Notes under the pieces: generated by a model
What the model was told of the DNA's origin: nothing
Seen by the model: only the letters and a program-made list of their open reading frames with translations
Databases searched by the model: none
Assembly: GCA_022496185.1 (NCBI GenBank)
Contig: WTXG01000127.1
Coordinates: 45,294 to 109,293 of the forward strand
From: Multifurca ochricompacta
Lineage: Eukaryota > Basidiomycota > Agaricomycetes > Russulales > Russulaceae
DNA: 64,000 nucleotides
Reading direction: 5' to 3'
In this document: positions 46,513 to 59,092 of the stretch, in pieces
How the letters are laid out: every line of letters begins with the position of its first letter
Position numbering within the stretch: the stretch's first letter is position 1
Position numbers and translations under genes: made by a program

Positions 46513-47325
46513 GCGCGCGCTCGGCATACAGCGCTGGCGCTGCTTCTTTGTCCGCGTTGCCTTGAACCTTCTTCCCTTACTTTAGGATGCTGCGCCGCCC
46601 CTCGCGCGGGGCACGGTGAGGGGGCAAAAAATAATAATTTGCCCGTGCCGGCATGCAGTAAATTTAGAGGACGCGGAACGGACCCAGATCGCGTCAATTA
46701 TGTGACTTGCAGGTCACTGCTGGCTGCTACCTAGTTACGAGAGAAGAATCAATCCCATTTTTTTTGTGTAGTATATATGTATGTGGCAAACGGCCACTGA
46801 CCAAGTTAAGGTCCGCATCGTCCAGGAACAACAGTTCGAAAGAGCAGGCCCCTTATGGTGGGGGGTGTAAGTCCATCTTGTCACAGAATGGCCTGCATCC
46901 AGATCTATTGCCGCGGACGACAAATGGGACTCAGTGTGGGGTGGGGGTCATCAATATGATTTTTTAAATTTATCAGCAATGTGTGTCATGTCAAAGTCAG
47001 AGAAGAAGTATGCATCCGAATCTCAGCTGCCACGGTACTGCCGTGTGGAAAAGGCGCGTGGGAAGCTTCATGAGGCGCTCCTCTTCTCCTCTCATGCCAA
47101 TGCCAGTGTGGGAATGATGAGCCATTAATGGCAGTGCGTCACATATCGTAGAAGTGGTAATCGGTCCTCGGTCTCGGTCGGAAGGCGACAGGATTGCCTC
47201 CACTCCACGGGAAAACGACCCCCCCCCGGCTAAAGTTGGGCACAGTGGGACGAACTCAAGGAACGCGAACGCATTACACTATATGGCTATCTAACAAATA
47301 ACCATTATTATTAAGAAAAAAAAGC
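46513..47325. other. Intergenic
   Basis: No gene recognised; G/C-rich and A-rich patches. Contains the 3' flanks of the Ser-rich gene and the minus-strand NmrA-like gene, which are convergent. Confidence 0.45.
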
Positions 47326-47984
47326 CTAAGCGGATGTTATGAGTGGTGCGCGTCTTATCCACTTGGCATTCTCTAGCTCCTTCAACACAAAGGTGGCAAA
47401 ACCGAGCCTTGCCAGTGTATATCTGCCCCCAGCACTGCCATCCCCTATGTACCCCACAAGCACCTCCCTATTCTTTTCATTCTTCAAAGTGGGTACGCGC
47501 ACAAGCGTCCAATCGATATCTTCGCTGGCACGAATGACGTCCCCGACCGCTACGATGTCTTTGTACGCTGAGGATGCGACAAGAGAAAATGCGGTAATCA
47601 TCGCTGAATAAATTATGCTGAACTTGTCGTTCTCATCCCTGATGCTCGGAGTACCGAGTGCAATGAGGCGCTTCACACCTGCGCTGCGCATGGCTTCCAG
47701 CACCACGGCGTAACCGTGTGCAAGTGGGGTTCCCGAGGGGTTTCCGAAATTCGGGCCGAGAGCGCTCAGGATGGCGTGTGCACCTGTAAGCGCCGTACTT
47801 AGCGCATTCAAGTCTTGTAGTTCGCCTTGCACAATCGATATTTCGGGGTGGTTTTTTGAGCTCAAGTGCGCCGGTAGCTTCTGTGGGTTGCGGGCGTAGA
47901 TGACAATATGTGCTTCGCGGCTAGAGCCTCCTCGATGAGGAGGATACCAGAGGGACCAGTACCACCGAGGATGACAATGCGCAT
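47326..47984 (-). CDS. NmrA/SDR-atypical NAD(P)-binding protein
   Basis: Rossmann protein of the extended/atypical SDR type. The start MRIVILGGTGPSGILLIEEALAA has the GGTGxxG dinucleotide-binding turn. Next come IVIYARNPQKLP, GELQDLNALSTALTGAHAIL, SALGPN, GVKRLIALGTPS, DIDWTLVRVPTLKN and ATFVLKELE. The product resembles NAD(P)H-binding reductases or redox sensors such as NmrA relatives; substrate unknown. A single base is missing near 47905-47911, between LAAKH and IVIYARNP; adding it gives 219 aa exactly. No introns. Confidence 0.75.
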
Positions 47985-49923
47985 TCGTATTTTGTTTTTC
48001 TTGGTAGGTCGTGCTAAAAGGAGATGGAGGTGGGATTACAACTTGCCTACGTCTACATTTCGACGACCACCCACCTTCGTCTTTGTGTTGTGGCGTAAAT
48101 TGCGCTTATATTATATCACATGATTATTGTGTCATGGAATGCATGTGATCAGAACGCGAACGCGTCGCGCAATTAACTTACTTTCTAACGCCAACCACTC
48201 ATCAACGAATCAGAATTTTGTTAGTTCTCACTCCTCCGTCCATCAGCTTCTCTCCATACTTTTTTTTTCCTCTTGGGTGAGCTGCCGTCACCCTTAGGAC
48301 TTATCATATGGATTGAGGATGCAGAACATCGCCCAAAAGTTGACAGACACATGTGCACGTGTCATACAAGATTGCGTGGAAAATCGCCCGTATGAATGCA
48401 AAGACAGGTTGTCTACCCGGTGCACCACATGGGACAGAGTTTAAAAAATCGATCGATCTACCATCGCGTGGAAGTTAATAGGCCTTCGATTTACTTTGTC
48501 ATGACAGTGGTAGTTCTCTCATGTATACTTTCCCTCTATCTTTACTCATATCGCTTTTGTTCTACGTGGTGCAGAGATGTCAAATTGAGAATTGAGGGAA
48601 GTTTTCTAATGGACGTTGAAAGGCTGTTCCCCTGGGCTGCGGAATCCCTCTGGAATAGTTACGCGAGGAGAGACTGACGTCCGGATGAGCTAACTCCGGA
48701 GCTTATTATGCAGCACTCGCCTTTACATTCTGATGATTTTGAATTGTTTGAGCACGCAAGAATGTTGCTCTTGCTCTTGTATTTGATCGGTCACCACCCC
48801 TTCTAACCTTTGCACTATCAGATACCTTTCGAGAACACGCCAACGATTCTACTTGTGTACAAGTTATGGACAAGACGGACGGCGGATTCCCTGTCTTGAT
48901 CCCCATCGATCCACATCGTCGTCCAGGAATGACCTTCTGTAGCCCGAAAGCTGTGAAAGCTACAGAAGCACCTATACCTCGACATGGGGAGGGTCACACG
49001 GGGCACAATTGTTTCCCATGATTTAAGTCGAAGTTAACATGAAACTCATTCCCAGTGTTGATGCCTTGTACGTAAACATTATCATGCACCTTCAGGTAGT
49101 TCCTCAGGCTTCATTCGGTTGATAATCTCGGTGGCACCATTTTCTCTACAAACCTGTAGCACATCTCACGTTCGGGGTGCCAAGGACCTTATCATGATCA
49201 ATGTCGAGCTTCTGATGAAAGTAGGCAAATATATGCTTACTCTTTAAACTCCGGGCACCATCAGCGTGAGTGCTAGAAGGTTTTCTCTCGCGGTAACAAT
49301 TAAACTTGAAGCTTTCCTCGGCGTGAGGCTGCTGTCGGATGATGTTGCTGCGGAGGCCTAGGTGCTAGAGGTTTGTTTTTGTAACCTGTCAGTGGTGCCA
49401 CGATTAGCTCAACAAATCTTCTGGTCGCCTCGCACTCGCAAAATTTCCCACTGTCCTGGGTTTGAATTTCAGTGGTGTCCCAGGATTGTCCATTCGAGAC
49501 TCAGAGAACTTGTGGACCTCCTTTACCCTTTGCATCCGAAACCCTAAAGTACACACGACCGGCGTTAAGGTTTCTTGTCCTGGCCGGCGCCAGGATCCTC
49601 AAGTACCCAACCATAGGTAGTGCCTGCTGTGCATCGGGCCGTTACATTTCTGTGCGCTACTGGGCAGCTGTCCGTCGGCTTCTGGTACATCGCACCAGCC
49701 AAGCGGGCGTGAAGAAAAACTGGGTCAATGTGACCGTCCGTTGCACTGGCATCGTTCATCTGTTGTACGGGAATTGCAGGAGCGTACGAGTGTTCGGAAA
49801 CCTGTCTGCCTTTATCCTGGTTATTTGTATATGTTGTAGGGCTACTTGTACGACGGGTGGTGAGGGCCAAACATATTCACAACTAGCGGGCGATTTCTGT
49901 GAAGGGTAGGCGCACCGGTGCGT
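47985..49923. other. Intergenic, no gene recognised
   Basis: About 1.9 kb. A frame at 48396-48677 contains a hydrophobic stretch (VMTVVVLSCILSLYLYSY) but has no family resemblance or supporting signals, so it is not called. Confidence 0.45.
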
Positions 49924-51091
49924 TCAAACCCCCAAATCCCCATGCTTTAGTAGCTCTTCCCACTTGAACTCGCCTGGTCTCTCATGAAAATCGCTCACTA
50001 GTTTCTCTCTCTCCTCGCTCGAACCCCACAAATAGAAGCGCTGCAACCCATGTGCAAGGAACTGTGCATCTTGTTGGCTCAACAGGTAATCTCCTGTGGT
50101 TGATTCTTTAACGGCAGAAGGCGTGATTTCGCCACGCAAAAGTACGAGGCCATGTGTCGATGCCAGATCGGGATAGAAAGTAAGCACGAGGCTAGGAGTT
50201 GCGAAGGCCTGGCGAAGCTTGTACTCAAGCAGTGGCGCAAAAATCGCTGTCGCTATTTGTGGGTTGACGGATTTGTTATCCTCAGGAGGTACTTTTGATG
50301 CAAATGGGTCTGAGAAGGCAGAAGGCGGAGGTGGGGCATCATAGAAATCCCACTGGAGAATGTAGAATTCATGTGCTTTTTTCGAGTCACCATTATTAGA
50401 ATCCGCCGTAGTCGTTTCGCGAGGGAGAGGAACGACGAATTTGGGGTAGCGCTGAGCACGTTGAGCATCGAGACATATGTCTCAAGCGGAAGGGATGCGC
50501 AGATGAAGCCGCGGCCAGTGCCGCCCGACCGCGAGGCGTGGAAAGCTGTCCAGAGGGCGGAGACCTGTTCTGAGGTGTGGGGAGTCGATAACAGGCGTTC
50601 CGTGTTGAGTATTCCAGATAAAGGCTTGTTAGCGGGCCCGTCAACGCCAATTAACTAATGTAAAATCCAAAAAGCAGACAAACCTTGATGGGAGAGCTGT
50701 CCCTGCGGACAAATGAGCCAGGTGAACGTGATACCTTTGAACCAGATGTTGGCTGTGCGGCCTCCAGTTTCACTACTCGTTCTTCTGGGCGTGCCGCCGC
50801 TTCCAAGGCACTCTGCCTCTGTCGTTCTCGTTCCTGCTCTCTAACGCGGGCTTGAAGGTCCTCCACGCTAGTACCCTGTCTAGTCGATCCGACAGAGGTG
50901 TAAGACAGCATTGGATATCATTCGGAAGACTCACCGTTGGGCAAACTTTTCCAGTTCTCAGAGTATTTAGCCGCAAAGTCGGTGATATTCCTCCTCTGCC
51001 ATTGCCTTGGGTGACAAAATGAAAGCCTAGAAGTGTACGATTGCGCAGAACGTGCTAGACGTGATGAAGAAGGCTTAAGAGCTTGTAGCAT
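49924..51091 (-). CDS. ATP11: ATP synthase F1 assembly chaperone ATP11
   Basis: Atp11 binds free F1 beta subunits in the mitochondrial matrix during F1 assembly. The start at 51091 (MLQALKPSSSRLARSAQSYT) is a mitochondrial presequence, followed by AAKYSENW, QGTSVEDLQARVREQERERQ (coiled coil), then the conserved core: LLSTPHTSEQVSALW, SLPLETYVSMLNVLSATP, FVVPLPRET, EFYILQWDFYDAP, AIFAPLLEYKL, THGLVLLRGEI and LQRFYLW, ending EFKWEELLKHGDLGV. About 350 aa, at least two introns. A base is missing in the C run (plus-strand GGGG 50443-50446) between SATP and KFVVPLP, and probably another at the first intron's donor (50934-50935). Head to head with cullin-4 across about 240 bp. Confidence 0.85.
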
Positions 51092-51328
51092 AGAAAGACG
51101 ACGTTCCAGAGTGTCAACGATGTCCAAATTCCAACAACACACAATAATTAATTAATTGATTAAACTTGATTTTTAAAAATAAATAAATAATAATAATAAA
51201 TTGATGATAAGATAAGATAAGATCCCCCGTTGGTAACCCCCGCCCCGCTGGGCTCATACTAGCAGCACTCCTTGGAACACAACACAACATTGTCCGTCTC
51301 CAATCGACTCGGGAATTCTGTGTCAAAA

Positions 51329-54254
51329 ATGACGGATCTGATGGCTCTTCTAACATTTCCATCAAAATCTTATGGATTCACTGTTCTTTGTCCCACTCTT
51401 CATGATAGTCATACAACCTTGCCCAGTCCTCCACCGCGCAAAGTCGCTCGCTTAGACGCAGACTCAGACTCAGGATTATCATCAAGGTCTAGAGCTGGTT
51501 CAAACTTGGCTTCTCGTGCGATAGCTTCCAGAGGACCAATCCAAGTTCGCATAGATGGTCGTCTTCGTGAGTGCTCCTCTTTGAAACATTGTTGACGCCT
51601 CACGTCAGAATCCATATTCAAGCGCCACCCATCACCCAACGCCAGATTGATGAGTGTGTAGCCCTCCTGCGGCGCTGTATGCGTACCATCCTTACTCGTG
51701 ATACAACCGGACCCCTTCCTCTCACATATGAACGCATCTTTTCCCTTTGCCGAGACTCTGTCGTTGTTCACAACAAGGGGGAGACACTCGCAGGTATACT
51801 GAAGATCGAACTTGATCAATCTGTAGTTCGTCTTGAGCACGAAATTGCGGATGATATTTCGGAAGGCGTTGGCTTCGCGTCGCCGTTAGTACAAGCGTTG
51901 ACGTGGTTTGAAAACCAGATTGGGCTGTTGGAGGACGTAATGACCTATCTTGACCGCGGATATCTGATACAAACGAAAGAAGCGAAAGGGATACGGTTCG
52001 TAACGAAATTTCGTACAAGAACCTCATTTCAATCTCTGACCTGCTTGTAGGCAACATGGGAACTCTTTGCTATTATCGCATGTCTTTTATGATCCGCGTC
52101 TCCACGAGCGATTAGCGGAGGTCGTCAATGAATGGCTCACATGGGAATGGCAACATGAGTTCGCCAATCTCCTGCTCACCCATACCCTTCTAATACAGAC
52201 AACAGAGCCGAGCACCCTGCACGACTATACATTCGCACACTCATATCCCACCTTCGTACTCATGCGCAGTACAATGCCCACTTTGAGTCGCAATATGTCA
52301 GACGACTCAGCGAGTACTACACGGATCAGGCCAAAAGAATATCACAACTGCCCAACGACCCGCTCGTGTTCCTTGAGTATTGTTCCACTAAGACGGATGA
52401 GGAAGCCGCTCGTGCGCGCGCAATTTTACCCGACACGAGTTGGGACGCCGTGCAAGCGACGACGGAAAGGTCGCTTTTACTTGATCAGTTGGACTGGCTA
52501 GCAAATGGTGGTGAGTATGTTTATCCCATCAATGTCTACTTCCGTCCATTCATCTCCTCAGTTATTGGACAGCTTATCAAGAGAAACGACGCTGAGAGGC
52601 TCAAAACTCTCATTGCGTTATTCGATCGCGTCGCTGGACTCCCCAATCTTGTCAACGCTTTCAAATCATTTGTCACAGTGTGTCCCCACGTTTCATCACT
52701 ACTAACTGATTCTTTCTCACTGAATTGTAGGTAGAGGTCTCCGATATCGTATGTGACGTTGCTAAGGATGAAGCGATGGTCGAGAGGCTGCTCGCATTTA
52801 AATCCAATGCCTCGCTAGCACTCTCCTTTTCCATTTTATCTTCGTCTCTGGCCAAAGACTTCCAATACGCGCTGCATGACGCATTTGCAGATGGCTTTAA
52901 AAGGCGTCACAACAAGCCCGCCGAGATGACCGCGCGCCACATCGACAAGCTCATGCGCAAGGGACAGGGTTCTGCCAGCGACGATTCATTCAACGAAGAA
53001 CTTGACGCAGCGCTCGCTTTGTACCGATTCACAGCGGACAAGGATGTCTTCCGCGCGTTTTATCATCGCGCACTAGCGAAACGGCTCTTACTTGGCCGCA
53101 GTGCCAGTGATGACGCAGAAAAGGCTATGTTGAAAAAGCTGAAGGAGGGTGCGTGTCATCAATGTTGCATTGCTACTTGAGATTCAAGCAAATCTTTGGC
53201 CGTTAGAATATGATCCAGAGTTTGGCATGGGTGACCACATGTTCCGAGACCTCGCCTTATCGCGCGATACGATGACTGAGTATCACAAGCGCATCGGGCC
53301 TGACCGTGCGGCAGAGCAGAAGCTCACTACAATGGTCCTGCAACAGAGTTTCTGGCCATTTTCTTCGCGTGCCGCGCAGGACGCTATTATCCCCTCCCCA
53401 GTGGGTCCTTTATCCCGTCCCTCCCCCTGTCCCCTTTTTTTTGAATTTCTTATTTTATTTACTCTCCCCCTCACCTGCGCCAACAGATGCAAAGGGAGCT
53501 TGACTCATTTTCTGCCTTCTACAATGAAAAGCACCAAGGCCATAAGGTTGAGTGGAATCATGCGCTTGGTACGGTCAGCCTGCGCGCGCGTTTTGCGGCC
53601 GGCCAGAAGGAACTTTCGGTATCACTCTATCAGGCGGCTGTGCTTTTGCTCTTCAACGACATCTCCGAGATACCATTCGCCGATGTGAAGCTACATACAG
53701 GCATTGGTAGGTTGTCCTACGTGCCTATGTGGTGTTGCCTTCTTCACATTTTTCCCTCCACCTTATTCAGAGGATGCGGAGCTTCGGCGCACACTCCAAA
53801 GTCTGGCATGCGGGAAGAAAAAGGTACTCAAGAAACGTCCCGCTGGAAAAGACGTGAACGAGGAGGATATATTCGTGTTCAATGACGCTTTTGAGGATCC
53901 GCGTGCAAAGGTGCACATCAACTCGATCCAAGTGAAGGAGACTGTAAGTGTCCCACTCCCTCCTGCTTGACACTCCGCTCTGAAAAGCTTGTGCCGCAGC
54001 CGGAAGAGTCAAAGAACACGCAAAGTGCAGTCGAGGGAGACAGGAAGCATTACCTTGACGCGGCGATTGTGCGTGTCATGAAAGCGCGCAAGCAGCTCAC
54101 GTACGAGCAAATTAAGACCGAGACAATTGAGGCCGTGCGGCGACACTTCATTCCCGACGTTACGAGCATTAAGCAAAGGATTGATGGGCTTGTTGAACAA
54201 GAGTACCTTCGACGGGATGACGAAGACCGTAATCTGTTCTTCTATGTAGCATGA
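51329..54254 (+). CDS. CUL4: Cullin-4 type ubiquitin ligase scaffold
   Basis: Scaffold of CRL4 ubiquitin ligases (with DDB1 and Rbx1). Exons 51329-51566, 51623-51995, 52051-52158, 52206-52507, 52562-52677, 52731-53148, 53207-53400, 53487-53706, 53771-53943 and 54000-54254 give 798 aa without any frame break. N-terminal part low in conservation (Ser-rich, residues 1-75). Cullin repeats follow (VMTYLDRGYL, FYDPRLHERLAE). The cullin homology domain contains FRAFYHRALAKRLLLGRSAS, AEQKLTTMVLQQSFWP, KELSVSLYQAAVLLLFND and GIEDAELRRTLQSLACGK, close to CUL4. The winged-helix end has IVRVMKARK, with Lys about 742 as the predicted neddylation site, and finishes YLRRDDEDRNLFFYVA. Confidence 0.9.
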
Positions 54255-57200
54255 GTCCTGAAGTCACTCTACTCGTCTATGCTTATCAGTTAGGGTTCTG
54301 ACAATTGTCCTGGAAGTATGTACGGATCTTTTCCGTAGTACCTTCATAGATGTGTGTATCACTGCGGAGCATGAGCATTTCCCCCCCCCCCCAAAAAAAA
54401 AAAAAATAAGACCATGACTGAGCTGCTCGCTTTTCTGTTCGAGTAGTGACGGATGTGTCTCTCTGCGTCTCTTGCCGCCGCTTCGAACAATCAATTCTAC
54501 AAAGCAAGGACTAGGAGTCTGCCCTCAGCCCCGATGTGATCCTTCTTGGAACCGAATGATTTAAAGGAAGCCCCTCAAAATTCAGCTTCTTGCGGACGCC
54601 ACATTCATATACTTTCACAGGTCTAGATTAGAAGGCGGCTTCACTTGACCGAGCTTCGTCCATGAATGGACGACATCACGCGCTCAGGCTTGCTACTCCG
54701 ACATCAAGTTCTCGTCGTGAGCTTTCCTTCCTCAACCCCCCTTCTTGTACCAGGGTGCTTCTAAAAAACATCTACCTTTTCAACGATCGAAGATGTAAGG
54801 TCAACCTGTGTCAAACCCCGGGGTCGCACTGTCGGGAGAAAGTATCTTTCGGATACATCCATCCTCAATACACGATTTGCATACACGGTTAGGGAAGTCA
54901 CACCAGATCGCCTACAACATCATCAGAAAGCAACCCTTTTCTCGTTCTTTAAAATCCCCCCAACGGCGGGGCCAGAAATCTCATCAGGACACTTGCTAAA
55001 CAACGCTCAATTCACGGTGTACCATCGTCTTCCCCTGTGCCTTGCAAGTGTATCACAAATTGCCAAAGCTCCGCCATCAAAACTACCTCCTCTACCCCTT
55101 CAAGCCCCCATCCCCGGAGAACCCCATGCGAGAGCACGGTCGATGTGTGCCTGATGCCCATTGTTACCGTTTGGCTAGTCTTCGCCTGCCACGATGCGGG
55201 GGCCAGTGTTAGCATCCCCGGCGGTTGCATATTAACCGTAGCCCTGCTTCTATACGGCTGTTGCCCCTGCGTTTCCTACGAAAAACTTCGTATCCAGTGA
55301 AACACGGCGGTTGAAAGGGGTAGCGTCGGGTGGTGCCAAATATGTGAATGTGGCCACGGAGTACTCATGAAATACCGCCGAGCCTCCAAGGGTATTTGCT
55401 GGCTGGGTTTGGCCTCGTATGCGTGATGATACGTGTGCGATATGCAACGTTGCCCAACGGCAAGGTAAATAACAGTCAAACAAAAAAGCGGGAATCCGAA
55501 TGCCTATAGCATGAACTCTACAAATCATAATGGAACGCGACGAGGGACAGATTGATCACAATGAAGAGGGGGCGGATTGACTTGCCCAACCTCACGAACA
55601 ATGGGACGGGCAAGAGTTCGGCCGAGTCCGCTCGAGGGCCGGTTCTTACGCAAATAGGGAGGACTTGGGATAGCAAACGAAATCAGGAAACAATAACTAC
55701 ACAACGTGTGGATCCCCAAAGGAAGGCCATTTGCCGAGAGCGTGCACGCAAGTCATACAGAGGAGCTTTCCCCTTGCACATTCAAAATCGTGAATATGCA
55801 TGTGAAACGGAGATGGACTCGCCTCGCGGATGTAAGAAGGACCATCTACTCTTCTATCGCTCCGAAATGACAGAAGGACTGATTTACACGATCGGCACAT
55901 GGTAGATGTCTGGGGAGAAGTACGATTGAGAACGAACTGGAGTAGAGAAAGCGGATTGCGCCATATACGCGAGCGCATAAGAAGAGGACCCGAAGAGATC
56001 CGATTATTGGGTGCCCTGATGCAGTGACGTGACCTTCTTGAGAACAATGACACCAGGGTTTGAGCTGGTTAGTAGGCTAGGCTGGGATGAAGGCGAGTCT
56101 GGGGAGGAGCGCTTACCAATGAGTTAACATCATCGGAGTTTCGGCATATGCTGCGAAGTTCAAAACTTGTATAGTCCTCTAAGCCTGCGATGTTGTCGGA
56201 ATGTTAGCAATCATACCCAGCCTAATGCAAACAGAGGCGTCCGTTCAAAGCTGAAGCTGGCCAAGATAAGGTCGTCACGGTTGAGATTATGATTATGATT
56301 GATTTCGACCCTCGAACGTCAAGTAGGTTGGTAGAAGTCCTAATTTGGAACAAACTTGGTTCTGGAATTTGTCAAGCTCCGATAAAAAAATCCGTCTCAA
56401 ATCAAATTAAAAAAGAAAAAGCGAGACGAGAGTAGATGATTGGAACGCACAGCAGCGGACGTACCACGGGCGGTGTAAAAGAGACCACGAGTTCAATTCG
56501 ATATAGCGGCGGTGGCGGGTGGGTTGCACAGCGACGAGTTGCTTGTGATGGAGGGTATTCAATCTTTTTTTTCTCGTGCTCGTGCCATAAAGTAACGCAC
56601 ACTGATCAGAGGCGGGAGCAAAAGTCGGAGTCGAAAAAAAAAAGCAAGCTGGGTTCAGGCGCAGATACGGGACGGTCTCCGCAACCTCCGGGATGGTGTT
56701 TTTTTGTGTACGTACGTCACCATATGGTGGAAATATCAGTGCCAGTTCGCTCTATTGTTCACCACCAAGGGATGAAATGATCTACATTTGGGTTATCTTG
56801 CGGCAAGACAAAGTCACGGTAGCAACGGCCTGAGACAAAAACGGCACAACGCCTATCCCAACTTGCAACCCGTAGTCACGGTGCAAGGCTCCGCAGAGGC
56901 ACGGTCAGGGAAACATGATGCACAGGACGGAGACGGGGACGGGGAGAATTGATCGAAAAAGGGTAAGTCATGATGCCGTGCTTTTTCATGACTGGCGGAA
57001 GCAAATGGCCGCGAACCTGACATCTGGAGTGATTAGTATTAGTAACCCAGATAGAATTCTCATTCTCAACCCCCATATCACATCACATCACATCACATCA
57101 CATCATCACTTGAGCTATGCGAGATGGATGGAGTAAACTCAAACTCACCCATACCCGGAGGCCATGCCACTTTGATCCTCAGCTGAGCCAGATTTGGTCT

Positions 57201-57827
57201 GCAAAACCAAAATCAAATGTATCTCGTTGGATTGGGAAAAAAAAGGTATCGCGTGTCATGTTGGTTACAGCACGTATTGCGGCAAGAATGTGGGCGACCT
57301 CTTGGACCTATCCGTTATATAATAAGAACGTGCGATGATGATATTGTCCTTCCCCCCGAAGAACTACCTAAGTGCGACGGGTCGCGATGAGTGCTACTTC
57401 GCGAGAGCCCTATCGGGATCTATTTGAGGACCGTATTAAACGAGGTCTCCTCACAAGCGATCGTCGGAGGGGATAAGACGACCCATGACTGTTTCCTTTG
57501 CTCCCTTGGAGACCCCCAATCAGAACCGACAAAGGTCTCCTGCGGGCAGATTGGGATCAACATAATATCTGGGCATAATTCCCACAGTCCAATCTTTAAT
57601 TTCCCCGGCCCTTGGCGAGGCTGATACGGCACTATGACGTAAACGTAAAGACGAGATCTCGGCAAGAGGTGCTCGTCTCTACGTTCCAGATGAAAATATT
57701 GGCGCATGCTGAAAAACGTTCCATAGGACCGTCGTTCACGTACAACTCGAACGTCGGGCACAACTACCCCCCGATCCTCCCTTACGGTCGTGGACATCTA
57801 TAGTAGTAGTCGTATAGAAATTGCTAA
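54255..57827. other. Intergenic, no gene recognised
   Basis: About 3.6 kb between cullin-4 and the SDR, which are convergent. Frames up to about 125 codons exist on both strands but none resembles a known family or shows linked splice sites. Might contain degraded repeats. Confidence 0.45.
57077..57108 (+). repeat. (CATCA)n microsatellite
   Basis: Five uninterrupted CATCA units at 57081-57105 with partial units on both sides. Confidence 0.8.
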
Positions 57828-58920
57828 CTACGTTGGTGTAAAATGGTATTTCAGACTCGCCTTGCGCTTCACATACGATGGCCAGAGCCACAATAATAAC
57901 TGAGCGTATTGGTAGATTGAAGGTATGAAGACGATTCCCTCGCATGCATCAACTGCACGTATGCAGCGTTCCGCGACAACTTCGCGCTTAAGGCCGACTT
58001 GAGTGGGATCTGCTTCTCGTATCGGTCCACCGTCCACCGCCGACGCTCGAAAATCCCCTTCAACGGTGGATGGGAGAACATAAGAGAAATTCACCGTGGG
58101 ATTCTCGATAGAAAGAGCTTGGTACAGAAGATGAGAGGCGGCCTTGCTTGACCCATAGATTGCTCGAGTCGGTGCGGGTATAACAGCACCGAGGGACGAA
58201 ACCAAGAGGATAGAAGGTGAGGCGCTAGTCCTCTTCATGAGAGGGATCTAATTATTAAAATGTCAGCTTACAGAGCTCGAGTAAGATCGAAGACAAACCA
58301 TTGTCACAGCGGAGAGTAAAGGGCCCAAGTAGTTCCCTTTAATTGCAGCCAGAGCAACGTCTGCGACTCGTTGTACACCATCGAATGAGGGCTGGGCTAC
58401 TTCCGAAATACCTCCCACACCAACAATATCCATGACAGGTCGCAAGGCGGAGACACCAGCAGCAACGATCAATGTATCGAGACCATGCCACTCTGGCAAG
58501 GAGAGAGTGAGGCACTGCGGTCGGCCTCATTAACAGGGCATCTAACTCACTCTCACTGATATCATTCTTTATGTTGAGAAGATCTTCGGCATTTGTGAAG
58601 TCTGCACAAATGCTGAACACTGAGTCCGGAGCGTGTGCCATGGCCTCGCATTGGAGCCGCACCACCTCCAATTCCGCGTTTCTACGCGCAACCACGCAAA
58701 CTTTTGCACCTCTTCCGGCATATCTAAGAGAAATTGTACGACCAATACCACTGGAAGCCCCTATAATCAAGACTCGTTCTCCATTGGGAGGTACAAGTTT
58801 AGAGCGGCGTAATCGGCTTTTGACAAAAAATTTGTAGACGGCCCAGGCTGGAATAAGAGCGCTCAGAGAAAGAGCAGCAGCGGTACCAATGGGATAAGTC
58901 ACCGCAACGCCCATTGTCAA
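57828..58920 (-). CDS. Membrane-anchored short-chain dehydrogenase/reductase
   Basis: Exons 58920-58551, 58492-58299 and 58247-57828 join in frame to 327 aa, intact (a start six bases downstream is equally possible). An N-terminal hydrophobic segment (TAAALSLSALIPAWAVYKFF, residues about 13-32) should anchor it in the ER or lipid droplets. Classical SDR features: GASSGIG cofactor loop, VVARR, LDTLIVAAGV (NAAG-like), ILLVSSLGA with the catalytic Ser, and YGSSKAA (YxxxK). A hydrophobic C-terminal segment (AQLLLWLWPSYV) may form a second membrane contact. It resembles 11-beta-HSD/DHRS7-type enzymes; the substrate, possibly a lipid, sterol or retinoid-like compound, is not known. Start-to-start 172 bp from divergent MET2. 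Confidence 0.85.
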
Positions 58921-59092
58921 TCAGCACGCCACACAGAGGAGGGGGCTGGCTGGAGATGAGAGTTAGCAGTTGGTTCTGTGACCGGGGTTCACTTATTAGT
59001 TTAGAAGAAGGTTGATAACATAAAAATATTAATTAATTAATTAATTTAGTTTATGAGGTCGTCGAGTCGTCGTCGAGTCATGAACATTTGAG

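Noticed and set aside
48396..48677. 93-codon frame with a hydrophobic stretch as a small membrane protein
   Set aside because: No family resemblance, no clear promoter or splice support, and composition does not differ from surrounding noncoding DNA.
51567..52205. Apparent frame breaks in cullin-4
   Set aside because: Both vanish when the acceptors at 51622 and 52205 are used; all ten exons then join in frame to 798 aa.
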